A stretch of DNA of 64,000 nt from SLRI01 sp942491185 (GTDB lineage Bacteria > Pseudomonadota > Alphaproteobacteria > Geminicoccales > Geminicoccaceae). The position numbers and the translations under genes were made by a program. Of the stretch, positions 8,309 through 16,433 are shown one piece after another. Position 1 is the first letter of the stretch. Every line of letters begins with the position of its first letter. The notes under the pieces are model-generated. The model saw nothing but the letters and a program-made list of their open reading frames with translations. It ran no database searches and was not told where the DNA came from. The stretch spans positions 310,001-374,000 of the forward strand of contig CALOAB010000016.1 in assembly GCA_942491185.1 (NCBI GenBank), given 5' to 3'.

Positions 8309-9445
8309 AGCTGTCCGCAGCCGCTCGCTCTCGATTGCAAAGCAAATGCGCACATGGCCTTCATTGTTCTCGCCGAACGTGTAGCCGCCGGCGATACCGA
8401 CCTTGCAGCGCTCTAGCGCAGCTCGGGCAAATGCCAGGCTGTCGGTCAAGCCGGACAGGCGCGGAAAGGCATAGAAGGCGCCTTCAGGCACCGGCATCGA
8501 CACCTTTGGATGGCTGCCGACGACCTCCATGACGATATCGCGGTTCGCCCGTGTGCGCTCGACAAACGAGGCGATGAAGGCCTCGCCCTGCTCGAGCGCT
8601 GCCAGCCCACCGGCCTGGGCGAAGACGGTGGCGCCGGTATTGTTGCACTCGGCGAGCACCGCCATCGGCTCGGCCAAGTGCTTTGGCGTCACCATCCAGC
8701 CGAGCCGCCAGCCGGTCATCGCCCAGGCCTTTGAAAAGCCATTGAGGACGAACACCGGCTCGTCCTCGCCGGCCAGCTCGAGGAACGAGGGAGCTGGATC
8801 ACGACCCGTGAAGACGTTGCGATGGTAGACCTCGTCAGCGATAAGCCCGATGCCATGGCGCCGGCAGAGGTCGAGCAGCGCCCTGCCCTCGTCTTCATGC
8901 ATGATCCAACCTGTAGGATTGGACGGCGTATTGACGTAGACGGCTTTGGTTCGCCCGGTGATGGCCCGCTCGACGTCAGCAAGGTCGAGCTCCCAGCGAT
9001 CTTCGCCGTCGCGCAGCCTTACCTCGACAGGGTGCGCGCCCATGATTCGGGCAGCGACGCGGATGTTCGGCCAGTACGGGCCGATCAGGATGATCTCGTT
9101 GTCCGCCTGAAGCAGGCACTCGCAGGCGACCACAACCGATAGCATGGTTGACCCAGCTACAGAAATGCGATCCGGGTGGAGCGAAACGCCATAGAGCCGA
9201 TCCAGATAGGCCTTGATCGCCGTCCGAAGCTCAGCTGTGCCGCGAGAGAAGGAGTAGAAAGTCTCGCCGCGGTCGAGCGCCGCTTTCGCGGCCTCGCGGA
9301 TGAAGGAAGGCGTCGCGATGTCGCTCTCCCCGAACCACAACGGGATCACGTCGGGATCGCCAAGCGCGCCCATCGCCACCTTGCTGATGCCGGAGAGCTC
9401 TAGATCCTCAATCGTTTGCCGTATTGCGCCCATGCCCATCCCCAT
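8273..9445 (-). CDS. PLP-dependent class I/II aminotransferase
   Basis: This aspartate-aminotransferase-fold enzyme has about 390 residues. It shows NTPSNPTGW (cofactor/substrate-binding Asn), ADEVYHRNVF, and NGFSKAWAMTGWRLGW with the Lys that binds PLP. The start was placed at ATG 9445; a longer frame to 9544 would run into the upstream kinase gene. It lies 29 bases after the sensor kinase. Its tail overlaps the end of mobA on the other strand. The amino acid substrate cannot be assigned. Confidence 0.88.
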   Translation of the reverse strand: MGMGMGAIRQTIEDLELSGISKVAMGALGDPDVIPLWFGESDIATPSFIREAAKAALDRGETFYSFSRGTAELRTAIKAYLDRLYGVSLHPDRISVAGSTMLSVVVACECLLQADNEIILIGPYWPNIRVAARIMGAHPVEVRLRDGEDRWELDLADVERAITGRTKAVYVNTPSNPTGWIMHEDEGRALLDLCRRHGIGLIADEVYHRNVFTGRDPAPSFLELAGEDEPVFVLNGFSKAWAMTGWRLGWMVTPKHLAEPMAVLAECNNTGATVFAQAGGLAALEQGEAFIASFVERTRANRDIVMEVVGSHPKVSMPVPEGAFYAFPRLSGLTDSLAFARAALERCKVGIAGGYTFGENNEGHVRICFAIESERLRTALLRLRTLFDEL

Positions 9446-9474
9446 TGCGCTCGAGAGGACAGGTGGTAGCCCGC

Positions 9475-10965
9475 TCAGGCGGCTGGCACCAGTGCCGACG
9501 GCAGGCGAATGGCCGGGGTGGTCAATGTCGGCAGCATGTGGCAATCCAAGGGCCAGTCGAAGATGGCAATCGTGCCGCGGCCGGACTCATTGCACTTCAG
9601 CTCGAGCGAGCCGCCGAGGCGCTGGACGATTCGCCGGACCAGTGCCAAGCCGATGCCGGAGCCGCCTACACTATTGGTGCCGCGGCTTCGCCAGTCGTGG
9701 TTCCCGAGCAAGGCGAACAGTCGGACGCGCTCGTCAGGAGGAATCCCGGGGCCATCGTCGCTGACCTGGAAAACGACCCGTCGGCCTTGACGAGCCAGGT
9801 GCACATCAATGGCGACGGTCGGCTGATCGTGATGCTGGATCGCATTGTCGATCAGGTTCCGAAGCACCAGCGCCAATGGTGGCTCTGGCGTGATCAGCAC
9901 GGGCGGATCGCCACTCACGGTGAGCTCGACTGCCTTCTTGGGTGACAGCAGCTTGAGTTGCTCGCTCAGCAGCTCCCGCACATCGCAAGCGCCAAGCGGG
10001 CCTGTAACCTTGCTCGCTTTGGCGTAATGCAGCAGGTCTTGAAGCATGGTCTCCATGCGTGTGATCTGGTCCCTCAACCGGTCCAGATGCGCCAGCGCCA
10101 TCGCCGGCAACGTCCCGGCGTCGGCCTCGATCCACCCGGCGATCGTTTTCAGGGCGCGGAGCGGGCTTCGAAGATCGTGGCCCACGGCAGCGGCGAAGCT
10201 GTCGAGCTCACTATTCGATCGCTCGAGCTCGGCCGTGTAGGCGGCAATACCGGCAGCCATCGCGTCCATCTCGGCCGCAAGCTCGGCAATCTCATCCGTG
10301 CCAGCCAATCGCAAGTGATCAGGCGGGCGACCGGCTGCCAGGGCTCTGAGCTTGTGCTCCAGCTGGCGAACCGGGCTGATCACCAGTCTGTCCACGCCGA
10401 CGAACAAGCTGAGCGCGATGCAGAGGCCTGCCAGGATCAATGAGCCCGTGATCGCGAGGTTGACCTTTCGAATGGCATTCTTGACGGCGGCGAGTGGGTA
10501 CGCCGCGTACACCGTCCAATTCCAAGCCTCTTCCCAGCGTGCGACGACCAGATAGGACTCACCGTTGAAATCGTGAACGAAGCTCTTCCCGGTCAGCTTG
10601 TCGAGGACGGGCAGTGCGGCGTCGTTGTGAAGCTCTTCGGCTTCCGGCAGCAGGACCTGTCCCCGGCGGTCGCGCACGACGAGCAAGACATCTGCGCGCT
10701 CAGCAAGCTCCACCAGGTCATCGAGCACGGCGTCTTGATAGCGCTCCACATAGACTTCGACCTGTTCCAGGTCATAGGTCTCGAGCACTCTTTGGCGCTC
10801 CTCGATGAGGCGTAGTGCTCCGTTGTCGAGGACATGGCTGAGCAAGGCGACACGCTGGCCTGTCATTTGCCGATCTTGCGTGTAGCTGCTGACGACCCAT
10901 TGCAACGTCAGCCCGGCCAAGACGACGGGCAGCAGGACGACGAGAAACTTGCTTCGCAGTCGCAT
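9475..10965 (-). CDS. Membrane sensor histidine kinase
   Basis: The protein has 496 residues: TM helix at about 7-25, a periplasmic region to ~165, a second TM helix near 171-190, a HAMP-like linker, then a dimerisation helix with phospho-accepting His263 (GHDLRSPL) and an ATPase domain. The ATPase shows the N box (NLIDNAIQHHD), DDGPGIP and GSGIGLALV. All catalytic motifs look intact. The start is 10 bases after the stop of a periplasmic-binding-protein gene, which suggests that protein feeds the signal to it. No response regulator gene lies next to it. Confidence 0.92.
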   Translation of the reverse strand: MRLRSKFLVVLLPVVLAGLTLQWVVSSYTQDRQMTGQRVALLSHVLDNGALRLIEERQRVLETYDLEQVEVYVERYQDAVLDDLVELAERADVLLVVRDRRGQVLLPEAEELHNDAALPVLDKLTGKSFVHDFNGESYLVVARWEEAWNWTVYAAYPLAAVKNAIRKVNLAITGSLILAGLCIALSLFVGVDRLVISPVRQLEHKLRALAAGRPPDHLRLAGTDEIAELAAEMDAMAAGIAAYTAELERSNSELDSFAAAVGHDLRSPLRALKTIAGWIEADAGTLPAMALAHLDRLRDQITRMETMLQDLLHYAKASKVTGPLGACDVRELLSEQLKLLSPKKAVELTVSGDPPVLITPEPPLALVLRNLIDNAIQHHDQPTVAIDVHLARQGRRVVFQVSDDGPGIPPDERVRLFALLGNHDWRSRGTNSVGGSGIGLALVRRIVQRLGGSLELKCNESGRGTIAIFDWPLDCHMLPTLTTPAIRLPSALVPAA

Positions 10966-10975
10966 GGGCTAGGCC

Positions 10976-11992
10976 TCACCTGAACAGTCGGCCACGGGCA
11001 AGCTCCAAAAGCTCGTGCGGTGGCACGATGTCGAGGGCCTCGGCCGTGGTGAGATTGAGCGCGAACTCGGCACGGCGAGGCAACCGAACTGGCAGCATCG
11101 CCGGCGCAGTGCCGCCGAGCAGCTGACTCGCGAGCATCGCGGCCTCCCGCGCGGTTGTAACGGGCTCTGGCGCCATCGACATCAAGGCACCGGCAGCAAC
11201 GGCGGCTTCTGTCGGCGCGAAGAGGACCGGGCGACCCGTCCGCTCCTCGATCGCACGAACAAGGATGTCAAAAGGTGCAGCCAGCTCGGCCGCTATCCAG
11301 AAGACATCGATCGATGGCTCGTTAGAGACTGCCGCGGCTGCGGCGTTCACTACACTTGCCAGGACCGCCTCTGCGCTGGTGTCGTGCGATCGCCCGAACG
11401 GCACGCCGACAAAGCGCGCAAGGTCTTGCGTGATGGCCGTCGAGGATACGAATGGGTCAGGTGCTTGGCTGCCAATCGGGTAAAGGTAGCCAACCCGCAA
11501 CGGCGAGCCGGGTCGCGTCTCGAGCAATCGAGCGGCAATCGCAACTGCTGAATCGCGTTGCAATTGCCCGGCAATACCGGTTGGCGGCGGGGCACCCGCG
11601 CTACGAGCACTCGTCGCAACCTCCACGGCCAATTGGCGTGGCACGAATGCGAACAAATGCGGAGTAGCCGTGCCACCTAGTGCACGGCTCGCCTGCTCTG
11701 TTGCCGAGGCGCCGAAGCTTACCACCAAGTCAGCATGCGGCAGTTGCGGCAGCTCAGATAGACGTCGAAATGGTTCTGCGCCGAAACGGACGCGGTGATA
11801 AGCGACGGTATGCCCGGTCGCGCCCAGCTCGGCCCTGAGCTCGGCCTCGAACACCGGCAAGACATCTGTTGCGATAGCGATAGCGAGGCTGTCGAGTATC
11901 AACACCTGAATCGGTACTGGATCAATTCGTTGCGCCCAAGCAACGAGACCGACCATGACCAAGAGAACCGGCGAGAGGACAAAGCTACGCAA
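10976..11992 (-). CDS. ABC-type substrate-binding-like protein paired with the sensor kinase
   Basis: This 338-residue exported protein resembles the ABC_sub_bind (DUF534) group. It has an N-terminal hydrophobic signal-like segment (about residues 6-20). A HADLVVSFGASAT motif and a LAAPFDILVRAI segment sit at positions typical of the two-lobe fold. No permease or ATPase gene is adjacent; instead the histidine kinase starts 10 bases downstream. This arrangement suggests a periplasmic sensor input rather than transport, which is inference. The ligand is unknown. Confidence 0.75.
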   Translation of the reverse strand: MRSFVLSPVLLVMVGLVAWAQRIDPVPIQVLILDSLAIAIATDVLPVFEAELRAELGATGHTVAYHRVRFGAEPFRRLSELPQLPHADLVVSFGASATEQASRALGGTATPHLFAFVPRQLAVEVATSARSAGAPPPTGIAGQLQRDSAVAIAARLLETRPGSPLRVGYLYPIGSQAPDPFVSSTAITQDLARFVGVPFGRSHDTSAEAVLASVVNAAAAAVSNEPSIDVFWIAAELAAPFDILVRAIEERTGRPVLFAPTEAAVAAGALMSMAPEPVTTAREAAMLASQLLGGTAPAMLPVRLPRRAEFALNLTTAEALDIVPPHELLELARGRLFR

Positions 11993-12024
11993 GAGAAATC
12001 CGCCGCTGCAATGATGATATAGGT

Positions 12025-12053
12025 ATATTAGCCTATTTCAGATCTTGCCGCAA
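12025..12053 (-). promoter_or_regulatory. Putative sigma70-type promoter for the binding protein/kinase operon
   Basis: Reading the minus strand, TTGCGG (12053-12048) and TAATAT (12030-12025) are spaced by 17 bases in an AT-rich patch, 33 bases before the binding-protein start at 11992. The -10 region is part of an imperfect palindrome (ATAGG...CCTAT), which could be an operator. It overlaps the last codons of the phosphoesterase gene. Confidence 0.45.
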
Positions 12054-12837
12054 CGCCATTTACTGGCAGCATGGGAGGGGTCATCAGGCGAACAGAATTC
12101 CCTTCGCGGATGGCACGCCAAGTCGTTTCGATCGATCCCTGCTTGTCCAGTCTGAGAGCACCCAAGCCCCGGGCCTTGCCAGCCCCGCAATCCAGGTGAA
12201 TGACCTTGCCGCCTGCGGCGTTCTCGCGGGTGAGAATAGTTGAGTCGCTGATCGGGTGATGGCCGATGACCACCGTCTTGCCGGCTGGCACGGACGCCAA
12301 CCAACGATAGGTTCGCACTGGTTTACTGCGCACATCGTCGAGCGTCGCCTCGCCGTAGAGGGCGAGCGCTCTCAACTTGCGTGGCAGGCTCTTGGTCCGC
12401 AGCATAGCCGGCGCCATGGCGCCATGCACGAGCACGGTATTGCCCAGCTCGACCAGGAAGGGGGCCTCCTTGTAGGCGTCGCAGAAACCGCGTTTCAGGT
12501 TTTTGCCATCCGACGCGGCATCGAGCTGCTCGATGGTAACGGCGAGATCGCCATCGACGATCGTGGGATTGCCTTTGAGTGTGCGAAACAGCTTGTCGTC
12601 GTGATTGCCGCGGATGAAGAGGCCTCGGCCGGTGCCGACAAGCTGCAACATCAACCTCAGTGCGCCCGCATTGTCCGGTCCACGGTCGACGAGGTCACCG
12701 AGCGACACGACCAGCAAGTGCTCTCGCTCGGCAAGGTCCCTCAACGTCTCGAGCAACTCGGCTTGACCGTGGATATCGCCGATGACCAAGGCGCCGGAGG
12801 CCCAGCGCGGCAATGTAAGCGCCAGGCGGTCAGCCAC
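12028..12837 (-). CDS. Metallophosphoesterase (calcineurin-like, ApaH/PrpE-type)
   Basis: This 269-residue cytoplasmic phosphatase has the full calcineurin-like metal signature: GDIHGQ, GDLVDRGPDN, RGNHDD and GHHP. These match serine/threonine phosphatases and Ap4A hydrolases of the ApaH/PrpE group. The natural substrate, phosphoprotein or dinucleotide, cannot be told apart by sequence. The start overlaps the end of the TusA-like gene by 8 bases, so the two are likely one transcript. Confidence 0.88.
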   Translation of the reverse strand: MADRLALTLPRWASGALVIGDIHGQAELLETLRDLAEREHLLVVSLGDLVDRGPDNAGALRLMLQLVGTGRGLFIRGNHDDKLFRTLKGNPTIVDGDLAVTIEQLDAASDGKNLKRGFCDAYKEAPFLVELGNTVLVHGAMAPAMLRTKSLPRKLRALALYGEATLDDVRSKPVRTYRWLASVPAGKTVVIGHHPISDSTILTRENAAGGKVIHLDCGAGKARGLGALRLDKQGSIETTWRAIREGNSVRLMTPPMLPVNGVAARSEIG

Positions 12838-13060
12838 CCTTTTCGATCACCACCACAACGTGGTCGGGAAGATCCTCGCAAGCGAGCAAGAGATGGCCGG
12901 AGGTCTCGCAAAGCTGACGCAGATCGGCTGGCGCCTTCGGATCGGTGGCTAGAACCACGAGTCGATCACCGGCAGCCAAGCCGCGCAGCGCCTTCTGCGC
13001 CTTGAGCACGGGCAAGGGGCAGTTCAGCCCGCGGGCATCGAGCTTGGCTGGAACGTCCAT
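12830..13060 (-). CDS. TusA-family sulfur carrier protein
   Basis: This 76-residue cytoplasmic protein has the TusA/SirA fold signature LDARGLNCPLPVLKA with the sulfur-carrying Cys14. Family members pass persulfide sulfur to tRNA thiolation, Moco or sulfur-oxidation pathways. It lies head-to-head with mobB-moeA, about 160 bases away, and within 6 kb of fdhD. A role in supplying sulfur for molybdenum cofactor work is therefore plausible but inferred. It overlaps the downstream phosphoesterase by 8 bases. Confidence 0.9.
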   Translation of the reverse strand: MDVPAKLDARGLNCPLPVLKAQKALRGLAAGDRLVVLATDPKAPADLRQLCETSGHLLLACEDLPDHVVVVIEKGG

Positions 13061-13217
13061 GTCTCGTCGCTCTACTGACTAGTTGAAACGCGATACCCCT
13101 CGGTCCGAGCCAGGCCTTACCGGTGCTCGAGGCTGGGTGTGGTCGCAGTCTAGGCGCTATGCTACACGAATCGTCGTGGGCCAAGGCCCCTATCTCGATG
13201 GGCGAAATCAGGCAACG

Positions 13218-13721
13218 ATGCGTGTCATAGGTGTTGTCGGTTGGAAGAACAATGGTAAGACGACGCTGGTCGTTCGGCTCGTCGAGCATCTGAGTCGCGC
13301 CGGATATCGGATCTCAACGATCAAGCATGCGCACCACAGCATCGACCTCGACCGACCAGGCAAGGATACTTGGCGGCACAGAGAAGCCGGTGCGAGCGAG
13401 GTGCTGCTCGCCACGTCCCGCCGTTACATCTTGATGCATGAGTTGCGCAACGAGGCCGAGCCGCCGCTTGCCGACCTTATCGCCCGGCTGACACCCGTCG
13501 ACCTCGTGATCGTCGAGGGTTTCAAGGGAACGCATCTGCCGAAGATCGAGGTGCACCGAGCCGAGCGAGGCACGGCTCTGATTGCCCGCTCCGATCCGGA
13601 CGTCGTCGCCGTTGCCTCTGATGTCGCCTTCACCGACCTCAACGTCCCGGTTATCCCGCTGGATGATGTTGCTGCCGTAGCAGCCGCCGTGCTGGCTCAC
13701 GCTAGAGCGCTCAGTCGATGA
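13218..13721 (+). CDS. mobB: Molybdopterin-guanine dinucleotide biosynthesis protein MobB
   Basis: This 167-residue P-loop GTPase assists MobA in MGD formation. The Walker A motif GWKNNGKTTL is at residues 8-17, followed by STIKHAHH and the DLVIVEGFKG motif typical of MobB. The start ATG 13218 was chosen over a longer upstream frame because the P-loop then sits near residue 8, as in the family. The stop overlaps the moeA start by 4 bases. Confidence 0.94.
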   Translation: MRVIGVVGWKNNGKTTLVVRLVEHLSRAGYRISTIKHAHHSIDLDRPGKDTWRHREAGASEVLLATSRRYILMHELRNEAEPPLADLIARLTPVDLVIVEGFKGTHLPKIEVHRAERGTALIARSDPDVVAVASDVAFTDLNVPVIPLDDVAAVAAAVLAHARALSR

Positions 13722-14986
13722 CCGGATTGCTGCCCAGCGACTGCTTCGACTTCAGCCGCGGCCATATCTCGCTTTCAGCCGCGCTCGACCTGCTGCAGAC
13801 CCGTCTGCGGCCGCTGACTGACACCGAAACTGTTAGGTTGGCGGAGGCAGCCGGGCGTGTGCTTGCGCAGCCGCTGACCAGCCCGCGTCCGGTGCCGGCC
13901 TTCGACAATGCGGCGGTCGACGGCTTTGCGTTCGCCGCAGCGAGCCAGCCGCGCAATGGACCGGTTCGTCTAGCGCTTGCCACCGGCCGCGCCGCTGCAG
14001 GCCATCCGGCCGTCGACGCCGTTCTGCCGGGCCATGCTATCCAAGTTCTCACAGGCGCCGTGTTGCCGCGTGGCACGGACACGGTGGCAATGAACGAGGA
14101 AGTCAAGGTCGAGAGGTCGACTATCGCGCTGCGTCGCCCCTTGCCAGTCAATAGCAATCGCCGTCGAGCGGGCGAGGACGTTGGGGCGGGACAAGAGCTG
14201 TTCGGCGAGGGAGTCTTGCTGCGTCCCATGCACGTCGGCGTCGCGGCCGAGCTTGGTCTCGACTTGCTGCCCGTCTTTCGTCGCCTCCGCGTGGCACTGC
14301 ACTCCAGCGGCGACGAGTTGCGGGCGCCTGGCGTGGTGTTGGATGAAGGTGGCGTGTTCGACGCCAATAGGTTCATGCTGACGGCACTGCTGCGCCAGCT
14401 CCCGGTCGAGGTCACTGATTGTGGCATCTTGCCCGATAGCGCCGAGGCCGTGCGTGCCGCGCTCTTGGACAGTGCCGAGAATCATGACGTGATCTTGACC
14501 TCGGGTGGCGCGTCGAAAGGCGATGAGGACCACGTCGTTCGGACTGTCGAGGCGTGCGGCCGCCTCGATTTCTGGCAAATCTCCATGAAGCCCGGTCGCC
14601 CTTTGGCTTTTGGCCGTCTAGAACGCGCTGTGACAATTGGCCTGCCCGGCAACCCGGTAGCCGCGGCGGTCTGCTTCATGCGCCTTGCGCGGCCAGTCAT
14701 TGCTCGGCTTGCCGGTAGCAAGTGGCTGGAGCCACAGGCATTCAGCGTGCCTGCGGCCTTCGGCTTCGAGAAGAAGCCCGGCAGAACGGAGCTCTTGCGC
14801 GCTCGGCTGATCCGGAGTGATGAGACTGGGATGCCGAAGGCAGAGCTTATACAGCGCCAAGGATCGGGAATCTTGACCTCGCTCACTGATGCGAGTGGGT
14901 TGATCGAGGTCGACCCCGACGTCACGTTGATCGAGCCGGGAAACCCTGTCCGCTTTCTCTCCTTTGCCGAGCTTGGCGCAGCTTAA
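13718..14986 (+). CDS. moeA: Molybdopterin molybdotransferase MoeA
   Basis: MoeA inserts molybdate into adenylylated molybdopterin to complete Moco. The 422-residue protein shows PVPAFDNAAVDGFAFA near residue 60 with the catalytic Asp of DGFA, a TGAVLPRGTDTV motif, and the MogA-like domain with TSGGASKGDEDHV and GLPGNPVAA. Length and domain order are standard. It is translationally coupled to mobB (ATGA overlap). A DauA-like oxidase gene follows 12 bases later and may share the transcript. Confidence 0.95.
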   Translation: MTGLLPSDCFDFSRGHISLSAALDLLQTRLRPLTDTETVRLAEAAGRVLAQPLTSPRPVPAFDNAAVDGFAFAAASQPRNGPVRLALATGRAAAGHPAVDAVLPGHAIQVLTGAVLPRGTDTVAMNEEVKVERSTIALRRPLPVNSNRRRAGEDVGAGQELFGEGVLLRPMHVGVAAELGLDLLPVFRRLRVALHSSGDELRAPGVVLDEGGVFDANRFMLTALLRQLPVEVTDCGILPDSAEAVRAALLDSAENHDVILTSGGASKGDEDHVVRTVEACGRLDFWQISMKPGRPLAFGRLERAVTIGLPGNPVAAAVCFMRLARPVIARLAGSKWLEPQAFSVPAAFGFEKKPGRTELLRARLIRSDETGMPKAELIQRQGSGILTSLTDASGLIEVDPDVTLIEPGNPVRFLSFAELGAA

Positions 14987-14998
14987 AGGCTTCTCCTT

Positions 14999-16117
14999 AT
15001 GTCGACCTATGATGTCGCCGTTATCGGCGCTGGAATAGCTGGTGCCGGCGTTGCTTGGGCGCTTGCCGAGGGTCGTCGCGTGGTGATCGTCGAGGGCGAG
15101 GAGCGACCTGGCTACCACACGACCGGGAGATCGGCTGCGGTCTATCTCAAGGGCTACGGCAACGATGTCATCCGTGATCTGACCGGTGCGAGTGAGGCCT
15201 TTCTTGAGGAGCCACCGAATGGCTTCGCCAGTGCTCAGCTGGTCAAACCTCGCGGTGCGCTCAGCCTCGTCCGCCCCGACCAGCTCGAGCGCCTGGATCC
15301 GACACTCCAGCGGCTGCATCGCCATGTGCCATCGGCCCGGCGGCTCGATGCACGACAGGTGCTCGCTATGGTACCAGCCCTCAATCCCAGTTACGCGGCG
15401 GCAGGCATTCTGGATCCCGAGGCGCGCGACATGGACGTGGACGCGCTGTTTCAGGGCTACTTGCGCGGTTATCGGGAACGCGGCGGCGAGCTTATCGTCG
15501 ATGCGCCCATTCGCAGCCTGGAGCGCAGAGGTGATGTCTGGCGGATCGGCGCCGGTGATCGGTCGCTGGAGGCGCCGATCATCGTCAATGCCGCTGGAGC
15601 TTGGGCCGACCGCGTTGCCGGACTGGCTGGGCTCGAGCCACTCGGTCTGGTGCCAAAGCGCCGCACCGCGCTCATCGTGGCTGGGCCAACTGGTGCGGAT
15701 GTCAACACCTGGCCGGTCGTGGATGACATCGACGAGCAGTTCTACTTTCGTCCGGAAGCCGGCAAGCTCCTCTGCTCACCGGCCGATGAAACGCCCTCTG
15801 AGCCGTGCGATGCGCGGCCTGAGGAGCTTGACATAGCGATTGCGATCGATCGGATCGAGAAAGCGCTGCCGCTCAACGTTCAGCGGGTCGAGCATAGTTG
15901 GGCGGGACTGCGAACCTTTGCGCCTGACAAGACGCCGGTCCTAGGGATCGATCCACGTGCGCAGGGTTTCTTCTGGCTCGCCGGCCAAGGCGGTTATGGC
16001 ATCCAGACGGCACCTGCGATGGCGCTCCTGGCATCGCGTCTGGTCTGCGGCGAGACGGCGCCGCCCAATCTCGCGCACCTTGTGGCCAAGCTGTCGCCCG
16101 AGAGGCTGCTTCACTGA
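14999..16117 (+). CDS. FAD-dependent D-amino acid dehydrogenase, DauA-like
   Basis: This 372-residue flavoprotein of the DAO family has the Rossmann motif GAGIAGAG at residues 10-17. It then shows GYHTTGRSAAVYLKGYG, very like the FAD/active-site segment of Pseudomonas D-arginine dehydrogenase DauA, plus NAAGAWAD and GQGGYGIQT near the C-terminus. Such enzymes oxidatively deaminate D-amino acids to 2-oxoacids and pass electrons to the chain. D-arginine/D-lysine preference is inferred. It lies 12 bases after moeA, and its end overlaps the convergent DUF4170 gene by 7 bases. Confidence 0.87.
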   Translation: MSTYDVAVIGAGIAGAGVAWALAEGRRVVIVEGEERPGYHTTGRSAAVYLKGYGNDVIRDLTGASEAFLEEPPNGFASAQLVKPRGALSLVRPDQLERLDPTLQRLHRHVPSARRLDARQVLAMVPALNPSYAAAGILDPEARDMDVDALFQGYLRGYRERGGELIVDAPIRSLERRGDVWRIGAGDRSLEAPIIVNAAGAWADRVAGLAGLEPLGLVPKRRTALIVAGPTGADVNTWPVVDDIDEQFYFRPEAGKLLCSPADETPSEPCDARPEELDIAIAIDRIEKALPLNVQRVEHSWAGLRTFAPDKTPVLGIDPRAQGFFWLAGQGGYGIQTAPAMALLASRLVCGETAPPNLAHLVAKLSPERLLH

Positions 16118-16344
16118 CCGCCGGCGGTGCTCTTTGGATCGAGCAGGCGGTGCATGTGGACGATGAAATAGCGCATCTGGGCATTGTCTACGGTGGCCTG
16201 CGCGCGCGAGCGCCACGCCTTCTCGGCCTCGGCGTAGCTCGGAAAGATGCCGACGATGTCGAGCTTCTCGAGATCGACGAACTCGGTGCCGGTCGGATCG
16301 GCGAGCTCGCCTCCAAACACCAGATGCAGCAATTGCTTGGCCAT
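16111..16344 (-). CDS. DUF4170 domain protein
   Basis: This small cytoplasmic protein has 77 residues from ATG 16344 (MAKQLLHLVFGGE); a longer frame to 16386 is possible. The LVFGGELADP, DIVGIFPSYAEAEKAWRSRAQ and YFIVHMHRLLDP segments match the alphaproteobacterial DUF4170 family. Its function is unknown. It overlaps the DauA-like gene tail by 7 bases. Confidence 0.82.
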   Translation of the reverse strand: MAKQLLHLVFGGELADPTGTEFVDLEKLDIVGIFPSYAEAEKAWRSRAQATVDNAQMRYFIVHMHRLLDPKSTAGGQ

Positions 16345-16433
16345 CGAACTTCCCGGTTTCGACACATCGCGGTCGAGGTGTTGCAACTGTCACGACTGGC
16401 GCTGCTTATGGCATCTGGGCGATCGGCTTGGCA

